A DNA stretch of 64,000 nucleotides from Dermatophilaceae bacterium Sec6.4 (GTDB taxonomy: Bacteria; Actinomycetota; Actinomycetes; Actinomycetales; Dermatophilaceae), in contig CP144172.1 in assembly GCA_039636865.1 (NCBI GenBank), forward strand, positions 310,001 through 374,000, written 5' to 3'. Both the position numbers and the translations under genes were made by a program. Every line of letters starts with the position of its first letter. The first letter of the stretch is position 1. Shown one piece after another: positions 44,609 through 51,984 of this stretch. The notes under the pieces were generated by a model. The model worked only from the letters and a program-made list of their open reading frames with translations. It ran no database searches and had not been told where the DNA came from.

Positions 44609-45196
44609 TCAGCTACCGCTGATGCCGAAGTCGGCGATCACGCCTGCCAAACCCGAAGAGTATCCCTGGGCGACAGCCCGGAACTTCCACTCGGCGCCGC
44701 TCTTGTACAGCTCGCCGAAGATCAGCGCCGTTTCGGTGGAGGCATCCTCGCCGAGGTCGAAGCGTGCGCCCTTCTCGGCATTGTTTGCATCGTCGGCGTC
44801 GAAGAAGCGGATATAGGCATCAGAAACCTGGCCGAAGTTCTGCGACCGTGCAGTGGCCTGGTCGATCGAAGCGAGGAAGACGATCTTCGCAACGTCCGGT
44901 GAGACGGCCGCCAGGTTGATGACGATCTGTTCGTCATCGCCAGAACCCGCGCCGTCGCGGTTGTCGCCCTGGTGGTTGACCGAGCCGTTGTCACCGGTCA
45001 GGTTGTTGTAGAAGACGAAGTCGGCGTCGGTACGGACTTTGCCGTCCTGCCCGCAGATCAACGCCGACGCGTCCAGGTCGAACGGCGCACCGTCAGTGGT
45101 GCGTGGATCCCAGCCCAGGCCGATCACCACGGTGGTCATACCGGGTGCTGCCTTGGCCAACGAAACGTTGCCGCCCTTGCTCAAGCTGACTGCCAT
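44609..45196 (-). CDS. terD: TerD-family stress protein (second copy)
   Basis: 195 residues, the most canonical of the three: SLSKGGNVSLAKAAPG, VVIGLGWDPRTTDG, FDLDASALICG and the calcium-binding HQGDNRDGAGSGDDEQI. The C-terminal EWKFRAVAQGYSSGLAGVIADFG is the family end. It is separated by 30 bp from the genes on each side. Ca binding is inferred from the retained acidic residues. Confidence 0.93.
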   Translation of the reverse strand: MAVSLSKGGNVSLAKAAPGMTTVVIGLGWDPRTTDGAPFDLDASALICGQDGKVRTDADFVFYNNLTGDNGSVNHQGDNRDGAGSGDDEQIVINLAAVSPDVAKIVFLASIDQATARSQNFGQVSDAYIRFFDADDANNAEKGARFDLGEDASTETALIFGELYKSGAEWKFRAVAQGYSSGLAGVIADFGISGS

Positions 45197-45226
45197 GATC
45201 GCTCCTTCGTGTTGAGAATCGGTGAT

Positions 45227-46168
45227 CTAGATCAGGGGTGTGGACGGGTCACGCCAGGTCAGTTCGGTATAACCGTATGCCCCACACACCTGTTGCAACG
45301 TCCCGGAAAAGGGATCAAGTTCCGCACGGAGCACTAAACGTCCTTGCACGACGTACGCCGTCAGTAGCGCCTGCGCACCGAGCGTGCGTGTTGTCGGCAG
45401 TGCAATTTCCATCCGAGAGCCCCCATAGGTGGTGACGACCAGCGTGCCACCGGGTAGCCGCGGCGTGACGCCCACAATCAGGAACCGGACAAACGAATGG
45501 ATACGTCGCAGGTCCACCTCGACGCCCTGCCCGCCGCAGCGCACCAGCGGTCGACGCGGGTCCGGACCCTGCCGGTTGAGGGTGCCCAACACGATCGACT
45601 CGCCGTGCTGCACCGTCTGCAGTACGCACGCGAGGTCGAGGTGCTCCCCAACGCCCAGTGCCGGCGTGACCGTCAGCTTGCCGGCGGCGGACTGCATCCG
45701 AGTCAGATGGATGACGCGATGGCTTTCGTCGAGCACCCGTCGGTTGTGCTCGGCGATCGTCGGCAGCGCCAGGTCGTAGTACTGCTGCCGGGCGCGCCGA
45801 GGACCTGTGGGACGGGCGTGTGCAGGCCGACCCGGTGGTGTCGCTCTCGGGGGCTCAGAATTTGAGTCGCTGCTGCTGCCCAGATCCAGTGAGCTGGACG
45901 TCACCGGACGAGGCTCCGGCGGCTCCGTGACCGGCGGCGGGCTGGTCCCGAGATCCAGCCCGCCTCCGGATGGCGCGATGACCGGCGGGGTGGATGGCGC
46001 GGTGGTCGGCGCCGGTGGCTGTCCTCGTCCCGGTCGCCTCGACCTCCCCGCGAGAAAGTCAGCGACCGCCGACCCTCCCGCCGGGGAAGCGGCGGCGGCT
46101 GCTTCTGGCGTGGACGCGACCGGACGACTGCGGCGACGCAGGTACGTCAGGTCGGTGCGTGTTCTCAC
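45227..46168 (-). CDS. TerD-like protein with long Pro-rich region and degenerate calcium site
   Basis: About 313 residues. The first 150 are low complexity (PAPTTAPSTPPVIAPSGGG, SSSLDLGSSSDSNSE) with two LDLG motifs; the last 160 form a beta-rich domain (LTVTPALGVGEHLDLACVLQ ... VDLRRIHSFVRFLIVGVTPR ... TTYGGSRMEIALPTTRT) that tracks TerD in length and position but lacks the GD/DDE acidic cluster. Probably an adaptor in a Ter complex (inference). GTG at 46168, 13 nt after a TerD stop. Confidence 0.68.
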   Translation of the reverse strand: MRTRTDLTYLRRRSRPVASTPEAAAAASPAGGSAVADFLAGRSRRPGRGQPPAPTTAPSTPPVIAPSGGGLDLGTSPPPVTEPPEPRPVTSSSLDLGSSSDSNSEPPRATPPGRPAHARPTGPRRARQQYYDLALPTIAEHNRRVLDESHRVIHLTRMQSAAGKLTVTPALGVGEHLDLACVLQTVQHGESIVLGTLNRQGPDPRRPLVRCGGQGVEVDLRRIHSFVRFLIVGVTPRLPGGTLVVTTYGGSRMEIALPTTRTLGAQALLTAYVVQGRLVLRAELDPFSGTLQQVCGAYGYTELTWRDPSTPLI

Positions 46169-46181
46169 CGGCGTACATCCG

Positions 46182-46748
46182 TCACAGTGCGACGCCGAAG
46201 TCCTTGGCCACTCCCGCGAGTCCGGTGGAGTAACCGCTGCCCAGGGCCTTGAACTTCCACTCCGCACCACGCCGGTAGACCTGCCCGAGCGAGACAGCAG
46301 TCTCGCTGTCGAGCCCTTGGGACAGGTCGACGGTCTGCACCAGCAGCCCGCCACCGTCCTGATTGAGCACCCGCAGCGTGCAGCGGCGCAACTGGCCCAG
46401 AGTTCGGCGTCCCGCCACGCCCTCGTTGATGTAGACGATGACCACGATGCGGTCCACTTCGGGCGGGACGGCGCTCAGGTCGATCTCCAGTTGTTCATCG
46501 TCCTGCCCCATCAGCTCCTGCAACTGGACAGTGGACAGGTCGGCCGAGACGAGCTGGTTGAAGTAGACGACGTGGTCGTCGGAGAGTGCTTTGCCCCGCT
46601 CATCGCACAGAATCGTCAACAACGTGAGGGCGTCCGCGAGCACGTGCTCGGCGCCCGGGTCCCAGTCGATACCGATGACGATGCCACGCAGGCCGGGGAT
46701 CTCCCGGGTCAACGACGCATTGGCCCCCTTGGGCAGTTCATTCACCAT
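46182..46748 (-). CDS. terD: TerD-family stress protein (first copy, variant calcium site)
   Basis: 188 residues: LPKGANASLTREIPGLRGIVIGIDWDPG, then HVVYFNQLVSADLSTVQLQEL and MGQDDEQLEIDLSAVPPEVDRIVVIVYIN. Compared with the other two copies the acidic GDNRxGAGxGDDE loop is shortened to GQDDEQ, so calcium binding may be weaker. C-terminus EWKFKALGSGYSTGLAGVAKDFG is typical. ATG at 46748 follows GAGGGTGGG. Confidence 0.86.
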   Translation of the reverse strand: MVNELPKGANASLTREIPGLRGIVIGIDWDPGAEHVLADALTLLTILCDERGKALSDDHVVYFNQLVSADLSTVQLQELMGQDDEQLEIDLSAVPPEVDRIVVIVYINEGVAGRRTLGQLRRCTLRVLNQDGGGLLVQTVDLSQGLDSETAVSLGQVYRRGAEWKFKALGSGYSTGLAGVAKDFGVAL

Positions 46749-46761
46749 GACTGTCCCACCC

Positions 46762-47259
46762 TCACAGGTCCAGTTCCGAACCGCCGAATTTATCCTGTAG
46801 GAAACGCCCCTGCACCTGCAACGCCTGCAGGTCCCGGGCGTTACTGGCGTCGGCGACATCGCTGACACTGCTACGAAGGGTGGTCAGCTGCTCGACGATC
46901 GCGTCGGTGGCGGTGTGTACAGCAGCCTCATCCGCAGCGCGTACCGCGCCTATATAACTGCGGATCGACCCCGGCAGGTAGTCGGTCAGCACCGAGTGCA
47001 GCGCCACCCGGACACCAATGTCCAGGTTGTCCACTTCCGGTGATTCCAGCACGTCCGAAACCGTATCGGTCACAGCGCGCGCCAGCACGACCGCGATCGG
47101 CGGCAGATCGCCGGCGCTGGCGTTGACTTCCAGCACCAGAGCCTGAACCTGCTCGCGCAACGCGGGCACGGCATCATCGTCCCTGGTGACGGTGGTCGGA
47201 CCTGCCGACGCGGCGGCATGCTGCTGATCCGGCTCGAACAGCCGGGAGAGCAGACCCAC
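46762..47259 (-). CDS. Hypothetical helical protein between telA and terD
   Basis: 165 residues, predicted mostly alpha-helical: MGLLSRLFEPDQQ, LREQVQALVLEVNASAGDL, VDNLDIGVRVALHSVLTDYLPGSIRSYIGAVRAADE and a C-terminal LQALQVQGRFLQDKFGGSELDL. I do not recognise a named domain. It lies 3 nt after telA and before terD, so it is likely a TelA partner. In other bacteria TelA is often paired with the XpaC protein in the same place; no sequence similarity to XpaC can be claimed. Confidence 0.65.
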   Translation of the reverse strand: MGLLSRLFEPDQQHAAASAGPTTVTRDDDAVPALREQVQALVLEVNASAGDLPPIAVVLARAVTDTVSDVLESPEVDNLDIGVRVALHSVLTDYLPGSIRSYIGAVRAADEAAVHTATDAIVEQLTTLRSSVSDVADASNARDLQALQVQGRFLQDKFGGSELDL

Positions 47260-47262
47260 GAC

Positions 47263-48525
47263 TCAGGAGCCGATCTGGCCCTGCTGGGGCGCGCTGCCGA
47301 GCTGGGCCGCGGTGGAGGCGTCCATACCCTGACTGCGCATCGAGCGTTCGAGGTAGGGCTTGGCGCGCTCGACCTGTCCCTGCAGCGCCGTGATCGTGGT
47401 GGCCATGTTGGCACTGGCCTGGCTTCTGAAGGTGTCGATCGCGTCCATCGTCTGGAAGACATTGTCGAAGGCTGCCTGCAGCTTGTCGATCTCGATGCCG
47501 CTGGAGGCTGCCTGCTGATTGATCTCGGCACCCTGCTGTTTCAGCTGCAGCGACGTGGATTCGATGAGGTTGGACGTCGTGGAGTTGAGCGAAGTGATCT
47601 GGTCCAGCACCAGCTTCTGCTGGGCGAGCGCCTGGGACACGATGATCGCAGTGCGCAGCGCCGCGACGGTAGTGGTCTGCGCGCGATCGACTCCGCGGAT
47701 CAGCTCCTGGTTGTTTTTACGAACGAGGTCCAGCGCGAGGTAACCCTGCACCGATACGGCCATCTGGGTCATGATGTCCTGCCGCCGCTGGCGGACCGCG
47801 AACAGCACATCGGACTTCATGATGTCGGCGTCCTCGGTGTTGCCCTGTACCTGCAATTCGGCGATCTTCTGCTCGATGGCGCCGTCCAGCGCGGTCGCGA
47901 GCTGGTTGTATTCGCCCAGCTTCTGCATCGCCTGCCACATGTTGCCGCGCTCCATCTCGATGGAGGCGTTGTCCTTGCGCAACTCGTCCTGACCCGAGGC
48001 CAGCGAGCGGATGATCGCATCGATGTGAGCCTGCGCCGTCTGGTACTTGGCGAAATAGTTCTCGATCTTGCCGCCACCCGGCAGCCACTTCAGGACCTTC
48101 TTCATGCCCTTGAGGTCTGCGCGGTTCGGGTCGAGATCGGTGACGGTCTTGCGCAAGTCGATCAGCGTGGTGCTGACCTTGCCCTGCGGGCTCTTGTCGC
48201 CTACCTGCGCTGCAGGCCTCTGCAGCATCCGGTTGGAGACTTCGGAAGACCGTTTGATGTCCGAATCGCCCATCAGCACGATCGAGTTGACCTTCTCGGT
48301 GAACGCCGGCGCCTTCATATCCATCGACGTCAGGTCGGTCACGAATGCCTGCGCCTTGCGCTCGATCTCGGTCTGCGCCTCCGGGGCGACCTTGACCGCC
48401 TGAACGGCCTGCTGCTCCTGCACGACGGGTGTCGGCGCCGGTGCTTCCAACACCAGCGCGCCGGGCGCGGGTTGGGGTGCAGCACCTGTGGTGCTACCGG
48501 ACTTGGTCAGATCCAACTCGGACAT
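47263..48525 (-). CDS. telA: TelA/KlaA toxic anion resistance protein
   Basis: 420 residues, long helical TelA-family protein: PVVQEQQAVQAVKVAPEAQTE, AFVTDLTSMDMKAPAFTEKVNSIVLMGD, VLKWLPGGGKIENYFAKYQTAQAHIDAIIRSL and ALDLVRKNNQELIRGVDRAQTTTVAAL. It is associated with tellurite and other stress resistance; the mechanism is unknown. A strong ribosome site (GAGGAGG) precedes the ATG. It starts the Ter operon, which runs leftward to 40512 without gaps over 30 bp. Confidence 0.92.
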   Translation of the reverse strand: MSELDLTKSGSTTGAAPQPAPGALVLEAPAPTPVVQEQQAVQAVKVAPEAQTEIERKAQAFVTDLTSMDMKAPAFTEKVNSIVLMGDSDIKRSSEVSNRMLQRPAAQVGDKSPQGKVSTTLIDLRKTVTDLDPNRADLKGMKKVLKWLPGGGKIENYFAKYQTAQAHIDAIIRSLASGQDELRKDNASIEMERGNMWQAMQKLGEYNQLATALDGAIEQKIAELQVQGNTEDADIMKSDVLFAVRQRRQDIMTQMAVSVQGYLALDLVRKNNQELIRGVDRAQTTTVAALRTAIIVSQALAQQKLVLDQITSLNSTTSNLIESTSLQLKQQGAEINQQAASSGIEIDKLQAAFDNVFQTMDAIDTFRSQASANMATTITALQGQVERAKPYLERSMRSQGMDASTAAQLGSAPQQGQIGS

Positions 48526-48646
48526 CTCATTGCCTCCTCGGCGCGACGGGCTCAGCTCCGTGTACGTGGCTTGTGACCCACTCTAGGTAAAGACGACTGG
48601 GGCCACACGTCGGTTCCGCGACACGCGCCCACGTCGGGCGCCCACG

Positions 48647-49483
48647 TCAGGTGCCGAGTCGCTGCTGCAGACACTCGTGCAGCAGCACTGCACCTGCGGT
48701 GGCGGCGTTCAGCGAGCTGGCTTGCCCGATCATCGGAATACTGACGATCGCGTCGCACTCCTGCCGCCACGCCTTTGCCAGGCCTCGGCTTTCGTTACCG
48801 ATCACCAATATGGTCGGAATGGCGAAATCGACATCGCGCACGCCGAGGCTGCCTCCCTCATCGGTGCCGAACAGTTGCACGGGGGTACCGCTCTCACGCA
48901 GTTCGAGCAGCCACTGCACCAGCGGAATGGGTCCCTCGACGCGCACCATCGGCACGCAGAAGAGAGAGCCGGTGCTCGCGCGCACCGACTTGGGGTCATA
49001 CGGGTCGGCTGCATGGCCGGTGACGACCAGACCTGCGCCTCCGAAGGCGTCAATCGAACGCAACAACGTGCCGATGTTCCCGGGGCCGCTCGGGCGATCG
49101 AAGACGACCAGCGGAGCGTGCGGGGCGGGAGCAACCCGCGCCAGATCGTCCGCAGGTATGGATACAACGGCCAGCATTTCCGCCTGACCCTGCTCCTTGT
49201 CAGTCAGCTCGGAGAAGAGCTCGGGCTCGACCTCGTAACGGGCACCGGGAGAGCCACTCCAGGCCTCCTGCGCCCACTGTGAGGGCCGCAGTCCACTGGG
49301 CCGGATCAACGCACTTGTCGGCCAGTCGTACTGCAACGCCAGGGTGATCGGCCGGACGCCTTGGACCACGAACTCGCCGGCACGGTGCCGTTTCGTGCGA
49401 TTTCGTAGCAGGGTCTGCCAATGCTGGAAGGTCGCATTGCGAGCGCCGACCCTGATCGTTCGTTGTTCAGGATCGGCGCGCAT
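48647..49483 (-). CDS. TrmH/SpoU-family RNA 2'-O-methyltransferase
   Basis: 278 residues. The C-terminal 160 are a SPOUT knot: FDRPSGPGNIGTLLRSIDAFGG (motif 1, Asn-Ile-Gly-Thr), TILVIGNESRGLAKAWRQECD (motif 2) and VSIPMIGQASSLNAATAGAVLLHE (motif 3). The N-terminal about 110 residues are an RNA-binding extension. It methylates a ribose in tRNA or rRNA; the site is unknown. The ATG lies 6 nt after TAGCGT (49490-49495). Confidence 0.9.
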   Translation of the reverse strand: MRADPEQRTIRVGARNATFQHWQTLLRNRTKRHRAGEFVVQGVRPITLALQYDWPTSALIRPSGLRPSQWAQEAWSGSPGARYEVEPELFSELTDKEQGQAEMLAVVSIPADDLARVAPAPHAPLVVFDRPSGPGNIGTLLRSIDAFGGAGLVVTGHAADPYDPKSVRASTGSLFCVPMVRVEGPIPLVQWLLELRESGTPVQLFGTDEGGSLGVRDVDFAIPTILVIGNESRGLAKAWRQECDAIVSIPMIGQASSLNAATAGAVLLHECLQQRLGT

Positions 49484-49509
49484 GCGGTCACGCTATCTGG
49501 CCGAGTGGA

Positions 49510-49698
49510 TCACATAAAGCGCGAGATGGCGACGGCTCCGTGGCCATCGGCGTGCAACTCGTGGCGAACTGTGCGCCACGGGTTTCGGCGGCTTAGTCGC
49601 GAGCTGCGTACCTGCTGGTCAAAACCGGACCAGCCGTCATTGGGGGTGCTGTCGTTGCGGTAGTCGGTGGGACGGAAGCGGTTCATCATGTGCTGCAT
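49510..49698 (-). CDS. Small basic hypothetical protein
   Basis: 62 residues: MNRFRPTDYRNDSTPNDGW, then DQQVRSSRLSRRNPWRTVRHE and a short end. No family is recognised. In favour of a real gene: third codon positions are mostly G or C, and AATAAT (49705-49710) sits 6 nt before the ATG with TTGTGG 17 nt further upstream, a good leaderless promoter inside an AT-rich stretch. Against: it is short, lies in a 440-bp gap and has no visible conservation clue. Confidence 0.4.
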   Translation of the reverse strand: MQHMMNRFRPTDYRNDSTPNDGWSGFDQQVRSSRLSRRNPWRTVRHELHADGHGAVAISRFM

Positions 49699-49857
49699 GT
49701 TTCAATTATTCGTTTTCGAACTACTTACCACAAGTCGATTCATCTGACTGGACGTTAACTTCTACTAATGTGTTTTGAATCACGCGGCAACTGAAGCGGA
49801 TTAGCCAGTGTTGCAACACTATTCGGTCTTCGATGACGGATTCGATCGCTGGACGCG
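49699..49857. other. AT-rich intergenic stretch
   Basis: About 160 bp with far lower GC than the surroundings. It includes the promoter of the small gene at 49698 and ends at the 49860 terminator hairpin. No other gene, tRNA or repeat was found in it. Confidence 0.6.
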
Positions 49858-49906
49858 AAAAAACCGCCGCTGCAGTGAGATCAAGCTCACTGCAGCGGCG
49901 GTTTTG
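49858..49906. terminator. Perfect 20-bp hairpin terminator, bidirectional
   Basis: AAAACCGCCGCTGCAGTGAG at 49860-49879 pairs perfectly with 49886-49905 around the loop ATCAAG. A run of six A precedes it and four T follow, so on the minus strand it ends in TTTTTT. It terminates the small repeat-protein gene at 49926. Confidence 0.9.
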
Positions 49907-49925
49907 ACAGGTGTTGGCTCGCCGT

Positions 49926-50210
49926 TCAGCGTGAGGCGCGCGCTGCTGCGCCGGCGCCACGGCCCTGGTAGGCCCACGGACGGTTCATCCGGTCCATCTC
50001 CACGCTCGCGTTCTGAACTTCACGGTATGCATTGCGGATCCGGTGGGTCGATGTGGCTTTCACGGCTCTTTCACCATACGCCCAGGGGCGGTTCATCCGG
50101 TCCATCTCCACGCTCGCGTTCTGCACCTCGCGGAACGCACGGCGCAACGGGCCGACGTGGGAGGCAACGTGCTGGGTGTTCAGGTCCTGGGTAGTGGTGT
50201 GAGTGCTCAT
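49926..50210 (-). CDS. Small protein with duplicated REVQNASVEMDRMNRPWAY motif
   Basis: About 94 residues. The 19-residue motif REVQNASVEMDRMNRPWAY appears twice (about residues 27-45 and 62-80), separated by GERAVKATSTHRIRNAY. The matching DNA is nearly identical, so it is a recent internal duplication. The protein is basic and likely helical; no family is recognised. The ATG at 50210 has AAAGGAGG 12 nt upstream and a TAACTT -10 at 50244-50249; a strong terminator follows the gene, so it is probably a well-expressed single-gene transcript. Divergent from a LysR regulator. Confidence 0.6.
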   Translation of the reverse strand: MSTHTTTQDLNTQHVASHVGPLRRAFREVQNASVEMDRMNRPWAYGERAVKATSTHRIRNAYREVQNASVEMDRMNRPWAYQGRGAGAAARASR

Positions 50211-50279
50211 GGTTTGAGTCTGCCTCCTTTGACTGTGCAGCACAAGTTATGAAAAGTGATTTTCCTCATAGCGCTGCTG

Positions 50280-50285
50280 TACTAT
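50280..50285 (+). promoter_or_regulatory. -10 element (TACTAT) for leaderless LysR gene
   Basis: TACTAT ends 6 nt before the ATG at 50292. There is no Shine-Dalgarno sequence, and the in-frame ATG at 50256 lies upstream of the predicted start site. Confidence 0.55.
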
Positions 50286-50291
50286 TGCCAG

Positions 50292-51188
50292 ATGATCGAC
50301 GTGCACCGCCTTCGCACCTTCCGCGCCGTGGTGGCCAGCGGCTCCGTACAGGCTGCGGCGGCCAACCTCGGCTTCACCTCTTCGGCCGTCAGCCAGCAGA
50401 TCGCAGCACTGCAACGCGATACCGGCCTGCAGCTCTTCGAGAAGTCCGGGCGCGGCATCTCCGCGACCCCGACAGGACGGAGCCTGGCCGCCGAGAGTGA
50501 CGAACTGATGCGGGAGCTGGCCCGTCTGGACGGCGTGGTGGACGATCTACGCGAAGGACGATCCGGCACCCTGATCATCACCTGTTTCGCCTCTGCCGGC
50601 GAGCAGTGGATGCCGGCCATCGCGCGCACACTGCAGCGGGAGTACCCGGACGTCCAGCTGACCGTCGACCTCAACGAATACGCCATCCAGGCCGGCCCGG
50701 CCCGCCCGGATATCGAGATTCGTAACGAGGTGCCCGATGACCCGCCCACCCGGATCGCCGGACACACCCGGTACGAGCTGACGCAGGAGCCCTACGTCGC
50801 GGTATTCGCTGTCGACAGCGTGCTGGCTGAGCAGGACGTCGTGCCGATGGCGTCGTTGGAGACACAGCGCTGGGTCGTGGACAACACCAACGACGCCGTG
50901 GGCAGTCGGATCGTGCGCGATGCCACCAGGGCCGCTGGATTCACCCCCCGGTATGCCGCCCAGACAGACGATCACCACACCTCCATCGCGTTCGCCGCGG
51001 CCGGGATCGGCGTCGCGGTGATCCCGCGTCTGGCGATCGGCGTACTGCCACCCGGAGTGGTCGCGCGGCCGATCGGCGAGCCCACGCCGCGCCGACGCAT
51101 CGTCGTCTTCGTACGCGACAGCGTCAGTGGGCACCCGTCCGTGGTGCGCACCCTGGAACTACTGCGCGACGTCGCCGCCACTGCCTGA
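50292..51188 (+). CDS. LysR-family transcriptional regulator
   Basis: 298 residues. N-terminal HTH at about 1-60: IDVHRLRTFRAVVASGSVQAAAANLGFTSSAVSQQIAAL; then the effector-binding domain (SGTLIITCFASAGEQWMPAIARTL ... AFAAAGIGVAVIPRLA). Divergent from the small repeat protein and 49 nt upstream of a RibD-like gene on the same strand, so either may be its target. ATG at 50292 chosen from the leaderless promoter. Confidence 0.9.
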   Translation: MIDVHRLRTFRAVVASGSVQAAAANLGFTSSAVSQQIAALQRDTGLQLFEKSGRGISATPTGRSLAAESDELMRELARLDGVVDDLREGRSGTLIITCFASAGEQWMPAIARTLQREYPDVQLTVDLNEYAIQAGPARPDIEIRNEVPDDPPTRIAGHTRYELTQEPYVAVFAVDSVLAEQDVVPMASLETQRWVVDNTNDAVGSRIVRDATRAAGFTPRYAAQTDDHHTSIAFAAAGIGVAVIPRLAIGVLPPGVVARPIGEPTPRRRIVVFVRDSVSGHPSVVRTLELLRDVAATA

Positions 51189-51225
51189 GCCGTTGCCAGG
51201 TGGAAGACGCAGCGGAGCACCGACG

Positions 51226-51243
51226 TATGTTCACCTGGTGAAC
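51226..51243. promoter_or_regulatory. -10 (TATGTT) and palindrome at the RibD-like start
   Basis: TATGTT (51226-51231) ends 6 nt before the GTG at 51238. The same bases lie in a perfect hyphenated palindrome, GTTCAC-CTG-GTGAAC (51229-51243), which covers the start codon and could be an operator, possibly for the adjacent LysR. Confidence 0.5.
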
Positions 51244-51984
51244 ACCATCCAGGCGATCTACGGCCATCAGCAGGACGGCGGGCAGCTCAACGACCAGGAA
51301 GTGGCTCGGGGTTACCCATGGCCGCCGACGGGTCGATGGGTCCGAGCGATGATGGTCACCACGCTCGACGGCGCTGCTGCGGGCGCCGATGGACTCAGTG
51401 GTTCGGTGTCCTCCGAGGCCGATCAGCAGGTATTCAGTGCTGTCCGTAGCTTCTGTGACGTAGTCCTCGTGGGCAGCGGCACCCTGCGGGCCGAGGAGTA
51501 CGGCCCCATGCGCGCCGAACCCGAGCACGCGCAGCAGCGCGCATCCGATGGTCAACTTCAAGCCCCAGTCGTGGCCGTCGTCAGTGGATCGTTGAAATTA
51601 CCCTGGGCGTTGCCGATCTGGACGCAGTCCACCCAGCGACTGCTGGTGATCACCGCGTCCGGTGCCGACGAGGATCGACTCGCCGAGGCAAAAAAGCACG
51701 CGGACGTCATCGTGCTGCCCGAAGTAACGCCTCAGTCCATCGTGGACGCGCTGGTCGGGCGCGGCCTGCGCAGGATCGTCTGTGAGGGTGGGCCGCAGCT
51801 GCTGCGCAATCTGGTGGAGGCCGACATGGTCGATGAAGCCGACATCACGCTCTCCCCGCTCTTCGCCGGCACCGGGACCTCACCGTCGACGACCTCCCTG
51901 CCCGATGTCGCGCGTTTCCGCCTGGTCCAGGTGCTGCAGGGCGACAGCACGTTGATGATGCGCTACCTCGCGCCGGGCCGATGA
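51238..51984 (+). CDS. RibD/dihydrofolate reductase-like protein
   Basis: 248 residues with the RibD C-terminal/DHFR-like reductase fold: WVRAMMVTTLDGAAAGADGLSG, FSAVRSFCDVVLVGSGTLRAEEYGP and IVCEGGPQLLRNLVEADMVDEADITLSPLF. These NADPH-dependent reductases act on pyrimidine or pterin-like rings. The GTG at 51238 fits the leaderless -10; a longer frame runs into the lysR gene. It overlaps the downstream DHPS-like gene (ATGA), suggesting sequential reactions in one pathway. Confidence 0.85.
   Translation: MNTIQAIYGHQQDGGQLNDQEVARGYPWPPTGRWVRAMMVTTLDGAAAGADGLSGSVSSEADQQVFSAVRSFCDVVLVGSGTLRAEEYGPMRAEPEHAQQRASDGQLQAPVVAVVSGSLKLPWALPIWTQSTQRLLVITASGADEDRLAEAKKHADVIVLPEVTPQSIVDALVGRGLRRIVCEGGPQLLRNLVEADMVDEADITLSPLFAGTGTSPSTTSLPDVARFRLVQVLQGDSTLMMRYLAPGR

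Noticed and set aside
45873..46865. Plus-strand frames opposite the TerD-like genes
   Set aside because: Val/Gly/Arg-rich antisense shadows; the minus strand gives consistent TerD families with tight spacing.
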